From: Ilex aquifolium
Taxonomy: Eukaryota; Streptophyta; Magnoliopsida; Aquifoliales; Aquifoliaceae
DNA length: 64,000 nucleotides
NCBI GenBank assembly: GCA_951799425.1
Contig: OX637402.1
Location: 3,934,001-3,998,000, forward strand
Direction of reading: 5' to 3'
Shown here in pieces: positions 1 through 9,149 of this stretch. The notes below the pieces were generated by a model that saw nothing but the letters and a program-made list of their open reading frames with translations, did not search any database and was not told where the DNA came from. The position numbers and the translations under genes are program-made. How positions within the stretch are numbered: the stretch's first letter is position 1; every line of letters begins with the position of its first letter.

Positions 1-2367
1 GACCAAAGAAGTAGATTTTCTTGATGGAGTAAAATAATCTGAAGAAGTTTCTGATTTATCAGAGAGTTTTAAACTAGAGAAATTATTTCTAGCAAATGTT
101 ATCAAAACATCACCCTGGGTTGACTGGGTAATTTGAGTTATTTCTTCATTTATCTCTGGTTTTTTATGAACCACTGATTCCAATTTCCAAGTTTCTGGAA
201 ACTGAATTTCTGACCATTTAATGGTTTTAGGAATTTCAATTTTATTTTTAATTGCATTAGTTTCAATTAAAGTTGTTTGACCTTTATGATTATGAAGTTT
301 AGCTTCTGGACTTAAAGTGTTCATAACTTTATAATAGACTCTATATATAAAAGTCATTATATCAGTTCCTTCTTTGAAATTATAACCAAAGGTTTTAATA
401 TTGCATGTTAAAACATCCAAAATATTTTTATCAGTTAAAGAAACAGATAGATCTGAAAAACAGTTAAAATATATAGGGTCAGTACTTAAACTAGACTGTA
501 TAACTCCCATTAAGGATTGATCAAAATCAAGACACCTAGCGTCTCTTAAAGTTAACAAAAAAGAGGAATTACACCCTTTAAGGGTTAATGGTTTTAAAGC
601 AACTTGGACTAAGCCGATATGCAAAAATTTATAATTTTCTTGAGCCTTTAAGACTTCTCGTTCAGTTAGTAGTTGAAGAATATCTCCATTTTGATCAAAA
701 GGAACAGTCCTCTCAATCGTTTTAATTGTCAAACTCGATTTAAAATCAAAAGTACCAATATTATAGATTTTCTTAGTGGAGTACTGGGGTATATCCCAAT
801 TCTGCAATTTATTTTCAATATCAGAGAATTCTATTTCTTCCATATTTTTAACATAATCTTCTTTATGATTATTTTTAAATTTAAATAGACTTAACGCCAT
901 AGAGGTAGGTCTGGCCTTAGTAGGAATATCCTTTTCATTAAACTCTTTAACATAGGGAAGAGTTACAATATGTTTTTTCCTATTCCAAAAAGCAGTAGGA
1001 ATAGTGTCACATATTTCTTTAGTTAATTTATCTTCAATTTCTTTTATCCGATGTTTATATTCAGGGGAGTTAAGTTTATTAGATAAACTTAAGATTTTTA
1101 TATCTTCTTTAAGAAAATTTAATTGATTTTCCTTATAAAGCAAATTTTCTTTTATTTGATTTATCATTTTGATTTGAGGTGGAGTTATAAACTCAAATAA
1201 AATCTGATGACCATTTATAGTAGTCAAGATTTCTTTAGAATCAATTCTTTCAATGGGTTCAATCATAGATAAAAATGGTGTTCCCAAAATCACTAGTTGA
1301 TTTAGATTATCGATAAGCATAAAAGTTGTAGGAACACAAACTCCTTGATTACAAATATAAACATTCGAGAGTTTAAAGTTTATATTTAATTTTGAACCAT
1401 CAACAGTGCTTACTGACTGAGTAGTTTTCTCAAAATATTTGGTAGGAATTAATCCTGCTTTTATGCAGTTCATATCAGCTCCGCTATCGATTAAAGCAGT
1501 TGTTTCAACCATAAAATCTTGCTTTATTACCAGAATAAGTTTAACATACCATTTCTGATAAGTAATTTTTTCTAAAGCATTTAGGCTCGTATTATCAAAA
1601 GAATTAGAGACTTTTATGTCACTGTCATCCTTTATGTCACTTTCTTCAAGTGGCAATTTTTCTAAGGTTAGCAATTTTTGTTTTATGACTTTTATGTCAT
1701 TTTTAATATAACTAATTTCCTTTTGAATATCTTGTACCGTTGTAGGCAAGACTTCTTTTATCTGAGGATTTTCAATTATCATATTTTTTGTCCTGTTAAG
1801 GATTTCCTTAAGAGAATAGGATGGAGACACAGTGGGACTCTTTTCTGCTAGATTTATCTGCAGATATTGTTCAAGAGCTTTTCTTTTAGAATTTGGATCT
1901 TGAATTTTATCTATAAGATCAAGAATTAATGTTTGAGACTCAGTCAAAGTGTTTATACTTAATTCATTTATTGTTAGAGTAAATTTATTCATAACTTTTC
2001 TAGCATGATAATAATAACATGTAGAAGCAGCATGTCCTTTTTTACCACATTTATAGCATTTAATAGGTCTTTTGTCTTGATCCTTAAAGTTTTTAGACCT
2101 ATCTTTAGAGCCTTTATAGTCTATGTCCTTTTCAAGATTCTTGTTATAGCAAGAATTGTCCGGTATATCTTTTAAAGATACAATTGTTGAATCTTTATTT
2201 TGTGGGCTATTACTTAATGTGTTGATTTCAGGCTTAGGTGGTTCAACAATTATTGGTTTTAACTTTTTCTTGAGTTCATTTATGAACTCTTTATCCTCAA
2301 TATCTGGAAGGAAATTTTTAAGTTCATTGAGCTGATTTATATTTGATGGTGCATGATAAGTTAAAAA
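1..2367 (-). pseudogene. Endogenous caulimovirid: coat-protein remnant, protease and RT tip fused in frame to a movement protein
   Basis: An uninterrupted minus-strand frame of 789 codons runs from just after a stop at 2368-2370 to the window edge. Domains in order: a shortened coat-protein tail with a CCHC zinc knuckle (C-X2-C-X4-H-X4-C, about 2017-2058); a retropepsin-like aspartic protease with DSGAD active site at 1474-1488; the N-terminal tip of reverse transcriptase, including the caulimovirid-type motif IPTKARP at 907-927; then, from about 888, a 30K-superfamily movement protein that continues off the window. RT catalytic and RNase H domains are absent. Compared with the right-hand unit, most of the coat protein is deleted. 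Caulimovirid protease processes the polyprotein and the movement protein opens plasmodesmata; neither is expected to work from this chimera. Domain assignments are firm; genus placement (petuvirus/florendovirus-like) is inference from gene order. Confidence 0.85.
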
Positions 2368-2556
2368 TCAGTTAACAAAAGGAATTATCATTTTTTCCCT
2401 TTCTATAAAAAGGTAAAACATTTCTTTATAATTTTTTAATTCTTCTTGACTCATAGTCTTAAAATACCAATCTCTAAATTCTTTATATTTAGGAAGATTA
2501 AACTCAACATTAATTTCTGTTCGATTAACAACAAATTCTTTTTGGAGTATATCCAT
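2368..2556 (-). pseudogene. Endogenous caulimovirid coat protein, N-terminal fragment ending in a nonsense codon
   Basis: The 62-residue frame matches the first 62 residues of the longer coat-protein frame at 9796-11310 almost residue for residue. It ends at a TGA (2368-2370) exactly where the other copy has a tryptophan codon, so this is a point nonsense mutation. The same frame reopens directly after the stop and runs into the fused frame to the left. Its ATG lies 5 bases beyond the end of the movement-protein frame, in a different phase, as in the right-hand unit. Coat protein would encapsidate the viral DNA; this copy is dead. Confidence 0.85.
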
Positions 2557-2561
2557 AAAAA

Positions 2562-3350
2562 CTATAACTCGAATCCGATTTCGGATGGGGTTGGATCTAT
2601 AAAATCCTCTTCATTAAAAGTTTCTTTATTTTGTCTATAAATTCCATAGGGAATTTGATTATGAGAGGTTTTTATACCTTCAATTATGGGTTCTTTATCT
2701 TTTCTTCGATTTAAGACCAAAGAAGTAGATTTTCTTGATGGAGTAAAATAATCTGAAGAAGTTTCTGATTTATCAGAGAGTTTTAAACTAGAGAAATTAT
2801 TTCTAGCAAATGTTATCAAAACATCACCCTGGGTTGACTGGGTAATTTAAGTTATTTCTTCATTTATCTCTGATTTTTTATAAACCACTGATTCCAATTT
2901 CCAGGTTTCTGGAAACTGAATTTCTGACCATTTAATGGTTTTAGGAATTTCAATTTTATTTTTAATTGCATTAGTTTCAATTAAAATTGTTTGACCTTTA
3001 TGATTATGAAGCTTAGCTTCTGGACTTAAAGTGTTCATAACTTTATAATAGACTCTATATATAAAAGTCATTATATCAGTTCCTTCTTTGAAATTATAAC
3101 CAAAGGTTTTAATATTGCATGTTAAAACATCCAAAATATTTTTATCAGTTAAAGAAACAGATAGATCTGGAAAACAATTAAAATATACAGGGCCAGTACT
3201 TAAACTAGACTGCATAACTCCCATTAAGGATTGATCAAAATCAAGACACCTAGCGTCTCTTAAAGTTAACAAAAAAGAGGAATTACACCCTTTAAGGGTT
3301 AATGGTTTTAAAGCAACTTGAACTAAGCCGATATGCAAAAATTTATAAAC
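2562..3350 (-). pseudogene. Endogenous caulimovirid movement protein, 5'-truncated, one nonsense codon
   Basis: The translation matches the movement protein at 11316-12365 from about residue 90 to the C-terminus, including the 30K-superfamily core around GLVQVALKPL and the LRDARCLDF block. A stop at 2847-2849 breaks the frame (the other copy has a glutamine codon there); the rest to 2562 is in the same phase. Homology ends abruptly near 3350, where the sequence switches to an inverted piece of a different viral ORF, so the N-terminal third is missing. Family role: tubule-forming cell-to-cell transport. The copy sits upstream of its own coat-protein start, in normal viral order. Confidence 0.85.
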
Positions 3351-3475
3351 ACTGGCCCTAATTTCAATCTTATTGAAGTTCCCACTCCCAGTATAAACAA
3401 ACTCTATTGTTCCCACTCCCAGTATAAACACTGGCCCTAATTTCAATCTTATTGAAGTTCTTAAAGAACAAATTA
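3346..3475. repeat. Short tandem duplication at the viral inversion junction
   Basis: A stretch beginning CACTGGCCCTAATTTC occurs twice (starting near 3352 and 3430), and a linked stretch CCCACTCCCAGTATAAAC also occurs twice (near 3381 and 3413). The duplication lies exactly where the minus-strand movement-protein copy meets the plus-strand ORF X fragment, so it looks like a scar of the rearrangement. Confidence 0.7.
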
Positions 3476-3822
3476 ACAAAGAAAAACCCCATTTAAATAT
3501 TGAGCAGCTTAAAACCGCAGTTATGGAGGAAATGTGTCTTCAGGTGATGTCTACCTTTGGAATGGGCAAAACCGAGAAGATGGATCTCGCTAATACTCCA
3601 ACAGTTGCCATAAAAGGCAAAGAGAAAGATAAAGTCGAGGAAGATGATGGGAAAATCCCAACTCCTATTGACTCTGATGAAGACTTTATGGATTCTCAGG
3701 GATATACCCCTCTTCAAGGTGACATTGAAATTAATGAAGATTTGTTAAAAGATAATCTGGAGATAAATCTCCATGATAACGATGATGGTAACATCCTGTA
3801 TAATTTGCTTTACATGAAATAA
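3430..3822 (+). pseudogene. Endogenous caulimovirid last ORF (X), C-terminal fragment, inverted
   Basis: The plus-strand frame matches the last ~125 residues of the minus-strand frame at 7136-8632, including the shared blocks PTVAIKGK, DSDEDFMDSQGYTPL and the ending NILYNLLY. It is 5'-truncated at the junction near 3350-3430 and ends at a normal stop, followed directly by a 35S-like promoter as in the other copy. The frame upstream of the ATG at 3523 is also open and homologous, so that ATG is not the native start. I do not recognise the protein. In caulimovirids the ORF before the main promoter is often the transactivator/inclusion-body protein, but no diagnostic motif is visible. Low-complexity acidic/lysine-rich composition. 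Confidence 0.75.
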
Positions 3823-4098
3823 TCTGACTCTTCGGATAAATCTGACCCGGAAGAAGTGACGCATGCCATAACGTCACTAAAAATGTAAAAAGTAAAAGAG
3901 CACAGTACTTGTACAGTATTGCTGACGGATGCAATGACGTCATTGTAAATTATTAAAGTTGTGAATAGTATAAGATAGTTTTGAAATCCGGATTTCATGT
4001 CCGGCTCTATTTAAGGATGCAGCCTCAGCCTGTTGAGGACATCCGTCGTTTTGCAACCACTCTTGTATCTACTCCCTCTCTTGTCTTTCTTGCATCCT
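3823..4098 (+). promoter_or_regulatory. 35S-like pararetrovirus promoter and leader start (left copy)
   Basis: Two TGACG-type motifs spaced 12 bp apart (starts 3923 and 3935, the second being a full TGACGTCA) reproduce the spacing of the as-1 element in the cauliflower mosaic virus 35S promoter. A weaker pair with the same spacing lies at 3857 and 3869. A TATA-like TATTTAA follows at 4008-4014, inside CTCTATTTAAGGA, resembling the 35S TATA context. It follows the end of ORF X, the usual caulimovirid place. It would fire rightwards into the spacer and solo LTR. Promoter activity is inferred. Confidence 0.7.
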
Positions 4099-4277
4099 CT
4101 CTGATACCAACTAGGGGGAATAGGATCGGTGTATGTACAAAAATATGTACAAAAGCAAGGAAAGCTTTTATTTAATGCTGAAAGCTTAAATATATACAAG
4201 AGTCTACTTACAGTAGAAGGGTAGAAGGTGGAAGATGGAAGATGGAAGCTATATGCAAGAGAGAGGGGTTCAGAGAG
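4099..4277 (-). other. Spacer between inverted viral arms, with primer-binding-site-like and poly(A)-like motifs
   Basis: Read on the minus strand this holds a TATA-like TATATATTTAAG (4185-4196), AAATAAA (4167-4173), then TGGTATCAGAG (4099-4109), which matches an initiator-tRNA-Met primer-binding site for 11 bases. That order resembles the R/U5/PBS part of a retroelement, but it runs opposite to the adjacent 35S-like promoter. It may be a remnant of another element or of the viral leader. Not resolved. Confidence 0.4.
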
Positions 4278-4576
4278 TGTAACACCCCACATTTTCTTTT
4301 ATATATGTATATAGATATATATTAAATAATTGATGTAAAAATGTGGATATGTGTAGTGATGTGTGTTTGAATTTGGTAGATTGAAAAAGTAGAGATTTAA
4401 AATGTTAGTGGAAATAATAGTTGAAATTTGGTTTTTAATAAGTGAAAATATGAAATTTTTGGTCCTAGAACTTATATTAAATAGGTTTGGTGTAGAAATA
4501 TGTGTTGGAGAGGTTTGTGATGGATTTGGTTGGCTTAGGAATAGATTGGAAATGGAAAAAGGGATGAAACAGGCTG

Positions 4577-4986
4577 TGAACAGTGCACGTGAACAGTGCA
4601 CTGGCTGCAACTTCAAGCACGATTTCGACCTTGATGCAGTCAATATCTCTCAAAACTAAAAACATGAAAGTTGTAGAGATCCTTCTTAGCATTCCATAGC
4701 ATCTTGAATCATCTCAATCGGAGCTCGGATGAGAGAGTTATGCCCAGATAAAGAAGTGATGTCAAAACAGCCCAATTAGCTTGAACAGTGCACGTGAACA
4801 GTGCACTGGCTGCAACTTCAAGCCCGATTTAGACCTTGATGCAGTCAATATCTCTCAAAACTCAAAACATTAAAGTTTTATAGCTCTTTCTTATAATTCC
4901 ATATCATCTTGAATCATCTCAATCGGAGCTCGGATGAGAGAGTTATGCCCAGATAACGAAGCGATGTCGAAATAGTCCAATTAGCT
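4577..4986 (+). repeat. 205-bp direct tandem repeat, two copies, inside the solo LTR
   Basis: A unit starting TGAACAGTGCACGTGAACAG begins at 4577 and again at 4782. Both copies contain AATCGGAGCTCGGATGAGAG and GTTATGCCCAGATAA. The copies are similar but clearly diverged, so the duplication is older than the most recent events in the window. Confidence 0.85.
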
Positions 4987-5950
4987 TCGTTTTGCATTTA
5001 ATGTCTCCATTTGCATCCTAAATCAAAATATAAGAATAATGAGTACATTTAGGCTTCAAATAAGTATAAAAGGTTTTAAGAAACACCATTTATCACCTTT
5101 TATTTGCAAACATCGCAAAACTTCATTAATAGCCGGTTCGGATGGGTAAAATATAAACTTTAGTGTTTCGGGTGTACGTTGCCTTTGGTTTTGAGATAAA
5201 TCATAAAAATAAATGTTTTTAGGTTAAAATAACATTAAAAATGAATCCGGAACGTCGAAAAACCTTATGGTAGTCATATGGATCAAATTGGAGATTCTTA
5301 GTGGCAAAACCGTAATTTCGGAGAAGGCCAAAACAGTCCATAAACAGTAATTTCGGGGCTGATATGTTTTAAACTCATTTTCATCCCATTTGCCCTCATT
5401 TCTCACTCCACTCTCACCCCACACCTCTTGGAACTCTAGAGAGCATTAGAGAGGAAGAAAGGAAGGGAAAAACAAGAGATTTAAGGGTAGATTCAAGATC
5501 AAGGCTCAAGTTCTTCCTACAAACTAAGGATTCAAGGTAGGGGTTTTCTCTCATTCATTTACATTGAGGCTAGGATATTTATATATGTATGCTTTGGCTA
5601 TCAATGATATATATATGCTATGGAATCATTCTCTCTTAGGCTTTTTGCAAGGATTACATGTTTTGAACAAAGTTAAGGTTTAATACCCATGAAATCTCAT
5701 TTCTAGTTTTAAAACCCTAATTTTTGGAGAGTGATGTATTTCCTTCCTAAATGCTTTCTTTATTATGGATTTCGAAACCTTAATGCTTTGTGTTCGGTAG
5801 AAAAATGATGTTATTGTGATCTCATGTATTTTCTTAGTTGGTTGTGAAATTGTTACATGATATATTTTGGGGATTTTAGATAGATGCTTGTAAATTGAGA
5901 TAAATGTTGGAATTGTAAGCTTGGGTTGGGTTGTTTGTGATGCACATGAG

Positions 5951-6176
5951 TGAGAGGTTCCTTGTAAGGATGCTCACCCCTTCCCAAGAGGTTCCTGGTA
6001 AGGATGCTTGGGAAACAATGTAGTGATTGGTGAGAGGTTCCATGTAAAGATGCTTACCCCTTCCCAAGAGGTTCCCGGTAAGGATGCTTGGGAAACAATG
6101 TAGTGATTGGTGAGAGGTTCCATGTAAGGATGCTCATCTATTCTCAAGACGTTCCCAGTAAGGATGCTTGAGAATC
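5951..6176 (+). repeat. 80-bp tandem repeat, nearly three copies, inside the solo LTR
   Basis: Units begin TGAGAGGTTC at 5951, 6031 and 6111. Each 80-bp unit is itself a diverged duplicate of a GAGGTTCC..GTAAGGATGCT half-unit of about 40 bp. Confidence 0.9.
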
Positions 6177-6844
6177 AAAGATGACCTAAAGGGGGGTGGA
6201 GGTTACCACAAAGTATGCCACCTACCGAAAGAATTGTTGGGAATTGGTTATGGCAATTAATGGTTATTATTTGTATGTGGTGCCCATTTATTCATTTAAG
6301 GAATAATTTTAAATAAACTTGAGATCCTTTTTAAATGTCACTGCTTTATTTCAAATTATGTATCTATGTTATGTTAAACATTGAGACCGACCGTTTTAAA
6401 TGCTTTGCTAAACCTTGTATGGGTTTGGGAGAATTTTTCTAGAGAGTTTCGTGCTCACCCCCTATCGCTAACATTTTTCAGATTACCCGCTTGAGGAGGA
6501 GGACGTAAGGGTCGAGGAGCCCGCTACTTGGGAGACTCCACTGGACGGGAGTGTGGATCCCGAGGTGGACGCATAGAGCGACCCCCTTTCCTTTTGTACT
6601 AGACTAGGACATTCTTTTTGAACATTGTGTAGTCTAGCTTCTTTTGTTTATTCTGCTGCGTTCTTAAATTAATTTTTGAGATGTAATAGCCATGACTTGG
6701 GCTTATTCTTTTGGATAATGTTGTAAATATTCGTGGATGACAAATGAAGTCTTGTTTCTTAAGGGATTATATTAGTGCTCTCATGATATGAATGGTTTTA
6801 GAATGTAATGCCGTCCAGGGTGTGTTTTGGGGTGTTACAGAGAG

Positions 6845-7135
6845 GATGCAAGAAAGACAAGAGAGGGAGTAGGTACAAGAGTCGTTGCAAAACGAAGGAT
6901 GTCCTCAACAGGCTGAGGCTGCATCCTTAAATAGAGCCGGACATGAAATCCGGATTTCAAAACTATCCTATACTATTCACAACTTTATACTGTACAAAAC
7001 TTTAATAATTTACAATGACGTCATTGCATACGTCAGCAATACTGTACAAGTACTGTGCTCTTTCAACTTTAGTGACGTCATAGCATGCATCACTTCTTCC
7101 GGGTCGGATTTATCCAAGAACTCAGCTTTATCTGA
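6845..7135 (-). promoter_or_regulatory. 35S-like pararetrovirus promoter (right copy)
   Basis: This is the inverted counterpart of the left promoter. On the minus strand it has a TGACGTCA at 7073-7080, then TGACG motifs starting at 7035 and 7023 (12-bp spacing, as-1-like), then TATTTAAGG at 6925-6933. It directly follows the stop of ORF X. It points leftwards, toward the solo LTR and the left promoter, so the two are convergent. Homology to the left copy ends where the LTR is inserted. Confidence 0.7.
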
Positions 7136-8632
7136 TCATTTCCTGTAAAGTAAATTATACAGGATATTGTCATCATGAAGATTTATCTTCATATCTTCTC
7201 TTAACAAATCTTTATTAATTTTAATGTCACCTTTAAGTGGGGTATATCCTTGGGAATCCATAAAGTCTTCATCAGAGTCAATAGGAGTTAGGATTTTCCC
7301 ACCGACTTCCTCGACTTTATCTTTCCCTTTGCCTTTTATGGCAACTGTTGGAGCAAGATCAATCTTCTTGGTCAGGCTGAAAATAGACATAACCTGAAGA
7401 CGCCATTCCTCTATAACTGCTGCTTTAAGCTGCTCCTTAGTTAACTGGGGATTTTTTATTTTAATTTGTTCTTTAAGAACTTTAATGGGATTAAAATTAG
7501 TTCTAGGGTTTATACTGGTGGGAACAATAGAGTTTGAGGTGGAAGGTTCCTCTCCCTCTTTTTCCATGTCTTTAAGACATTCTTTAATAATCTGATATTT
7601 AGAGTTAATGGGAAAATCATTCCAGTGAGAAAATAATTTTCCCATTTCCTCAGGATTTATCAAATAATTATTTAAAAGAGTGGTATTTATACCAATCATA
7701 AAATTATTCTCCTTATATGGAGGTAATAATAAAGTGTGGGGAATAGTTAAAAGAGATTTATCTCTTGAACCATGTGCATGAAATGATGGCTCCTTATTGT
7801 CACTTTTATGTGACCGACATCCTTCACCAAAGGTGTTAGCCTTTTGTGATGAAGAATCTTCTTCACCTTTATGTGATATATCATTTTCAAGGAGTAACTT
7901 ACAAGAATATTGTAAGGGTGGAAAATATGCATTTTTATATGCATTGAAATAATTAGCATCCTTATATGGATCAAAATAATATGCATAGAAAGCAGTTTTA
8001 TATTCATCAGAATAATATGCTCTTTTATAAGCATAAAGTTGTGTTCTTATCATTATTCCTCCAAGTTTTATCATTATCTGATGACAGAATTCTTCTAGAG
8101 CCAGATTCTCCATCCACTGTTTATAGTGGTAATCATAATACCAGTCATTTATCTCAAGTATAAGTTTAAATTCAGAAAAATTCTTAGTAGCTTGAGCAAT
8201 TCTTAAAAGAAAAAGAGAAACATCGTCAGTCAATTGCTCTTCCATAGCATGACAATAAAGACTCCATAGAGACATTTTGCAATAATTATTTTTCCATGTA
8301 GATACGAAGCTGAAGATATCTTCACATGCATGGTTACAAATACATTCCAGAAGTTCTGAAGAATTTTTAATGGGATCAAGAGAAAATGAACCAGGATTCA
8401 TTTCTGGAACCTTTAATTTTCCTGCAAAATTATCACTCCAAAAAGAGTTAGGAATAAGGGGATTAAAATGATTATTTTTATAAATCAATTTTTCTTTTAA
8501 TTGATTTATCATTTTTATATGGGGTTGAGTTATAAATTCAAATAAAATCTGATGATCATTTATAGTAGTCAAGATTCCTTTAGAATCAATTCTTTCAATG
8601 GGTTCAATCATAGATAAAAATAGTGTTCCCAA
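7136..8632 (-). CDS. Endogenous caulimovirid: protease C-terminus fused in frame to ORF X
   Basis: The 498-codon frame starts in the tail of the aspartic protease (residues 1 to about 55 match the left unit's protease end, e.g. SMIEPIERIDSK). It then switches to a protein I do not recognise, ending just before the promoter. The RT and RNase H normally expected between them are absent, so the joint is an in-frame deletion. X has a tyrosine/alanine-rich stretch at about residues 198-245 (recurring AYK/AYY units), a hydrophilic middle, and a lysine/acid-rich C-terminus containing DSDEDFMDSQGYTPL. Its position suggests the transactivator or inclusion-body protein, but no motif proves it. The frame is open, yet the start codon lies inside protease and the upstream protease is shifted by one base. 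Expression is doubtful. Confidence 0.7.
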   Translation of the reverse strand: MGTLFLSMIEPIERIDSKGILTTINDHQILFEFITQPHIKMINQLKEKLIYKNNHFNPLIPNSFWSDNFAGKLKVPEMNPGSFSLDPIKNSSELLECICNHACEDIFSFVSTWKNNYCKMSLWSLYCHAMEEQLTDDVSLFLLRIAQATKNFSEFKLILEINDWYYDYHYKQWMENLALEEFCHQIMIKLGGIMIRTQLYAYKRAYYSDEYKTAFYAYYFDPYKDANYFNAYKNAYFPPLQYSCKLLLENDISHKGEEDSSSQKANTFGEGCRSHKSDNKEPSFHAHGSRDKSLLTIPHTLLLPPYKENNFMIGINTTLLNNYLINPEEMGKLFSHWNDFPINSKYQIIKECLKDMEKEGEEPSTSNSIVPTSINPRTNFNPIKVLKEQIKIKNPQLTKEQLKAAVIEEWRLQVMSIFSLTKKIDLAPTVAIKGKGKDKVEEVGGKILTPIDSDEDFMDSQGYTPLKGDIKINKDLLREDMKINLHDDNILYNLLYRK

Positions 8633-9140
8633 AAATCACCAGTTGATTTAAATTATCGATAAACATAAAAGTTGTAGGGATACAAACTCCTTGATTACAA
8701 ATATAAACATTCGAGAGTTTAAAATTTATATTTAATTTTGAACCATCAGCAGTGCTTACTGACTGAGTAGTTTTCTCAAAATATTTGGTAGGAATTAAAC
8801 CTGCTTTTATGCAGTTCATGTCTGAGCCACTATCAATTAAAGCAATAGTTTCAATAGTAAAAAATTAATTTATAGTAAGAGTAATTTTAACGTACCATTT
8901 TTGAAAAGTTAGCTTATCCAACACATTTAAATATTCACTATCAGAAGGGTTAGTAGAATTGGATGGTGATGCTTTATCATCATTCTTTATGTCTTTTTCA
9001 ATTTTGTCTTTATAAGAAAAGTTTTCTAAAGCTAGTATTCTAGCTTGTAAGACCTTTATGTCTTCCTTGATAGAATAAATGTCTTTATTCAAGTCTTGGA
9101 CCGTAGAAGTTGAAATTTCTCTTGGTTGAGAATTCTCCAT
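8604..9140 (-). pseudogene. Endogenous caulimovirid aspartic protease with an in-frame stop and a frameshift
   Basis: The frame opening at 9140 runs to a TAA at 8865-8867, then continues in the same phase through the active-site sequence ALIDSGSDMN (retropepsin D-S/T-G) to 8604. There an extra base in a short homopolymer near 8630 (five bases against four in the left unit) shifts the true protease tail into the neighbouring frame. The DSG triad is intact, but the stop just upstream and the shift just downstream break the gene. The protease would process the viral polyprotein. It follows the coat-protein frame in the same phase, separated by a TAA at 9150-9152 that the left unit lacks. Confidence 0.8.
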
Positions 9141-9149
9141 TGTTAACTT

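Larger units (their letters stand above)
4278..6839 (+). mobile_element. Solo LTR of a Tekay/Del-like Gypsy retrotransposon
   Basis: The 2,562-bp unit begins TGTAACACCCCA and ends TGGGGTGTTACA, and is flanked by the 5-bp target duplication GAGAG (4273-4277 and 6840-6844). There is no internal coding region and no second LTR, which is the signature of LTR-LTR recombination. Length, TGTAACACCCC terminus and a GCTCACCC...TTTTTCAG block (6451-6482) are typical of plant Tekay-type LTRs. The strand is set by that block. Internal direct repeats are listed separately. Reading frames inside look like chance. Confidence 0.85.

Noticed and set aside
673-888. Plus-strand frame opposite the left movement protein
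   Set aside because: Antisense shadow of the viral movement protein; the same shadow recurs at 12,141-12,356 opposite the other copy.
4402-4659. Plus-strand 85-residue frame in the solo LTR
   Set aside because: No domain; lies in LTR with diverged internal repeats and shows no conservation of the frame between repeat copies.
5951-6176. Regular 80-bp repeats considered as a CRISPR-like array
   Set aside because: Contiguous tandem units without spacers, inside a plant LTR.
7136-8632. Whole 498-codon frame as one novel gene
   Set aside because: The first ~55 residues are the protease tail seen in the left unit, so it is a fusion across a deletion rather than a native gene.
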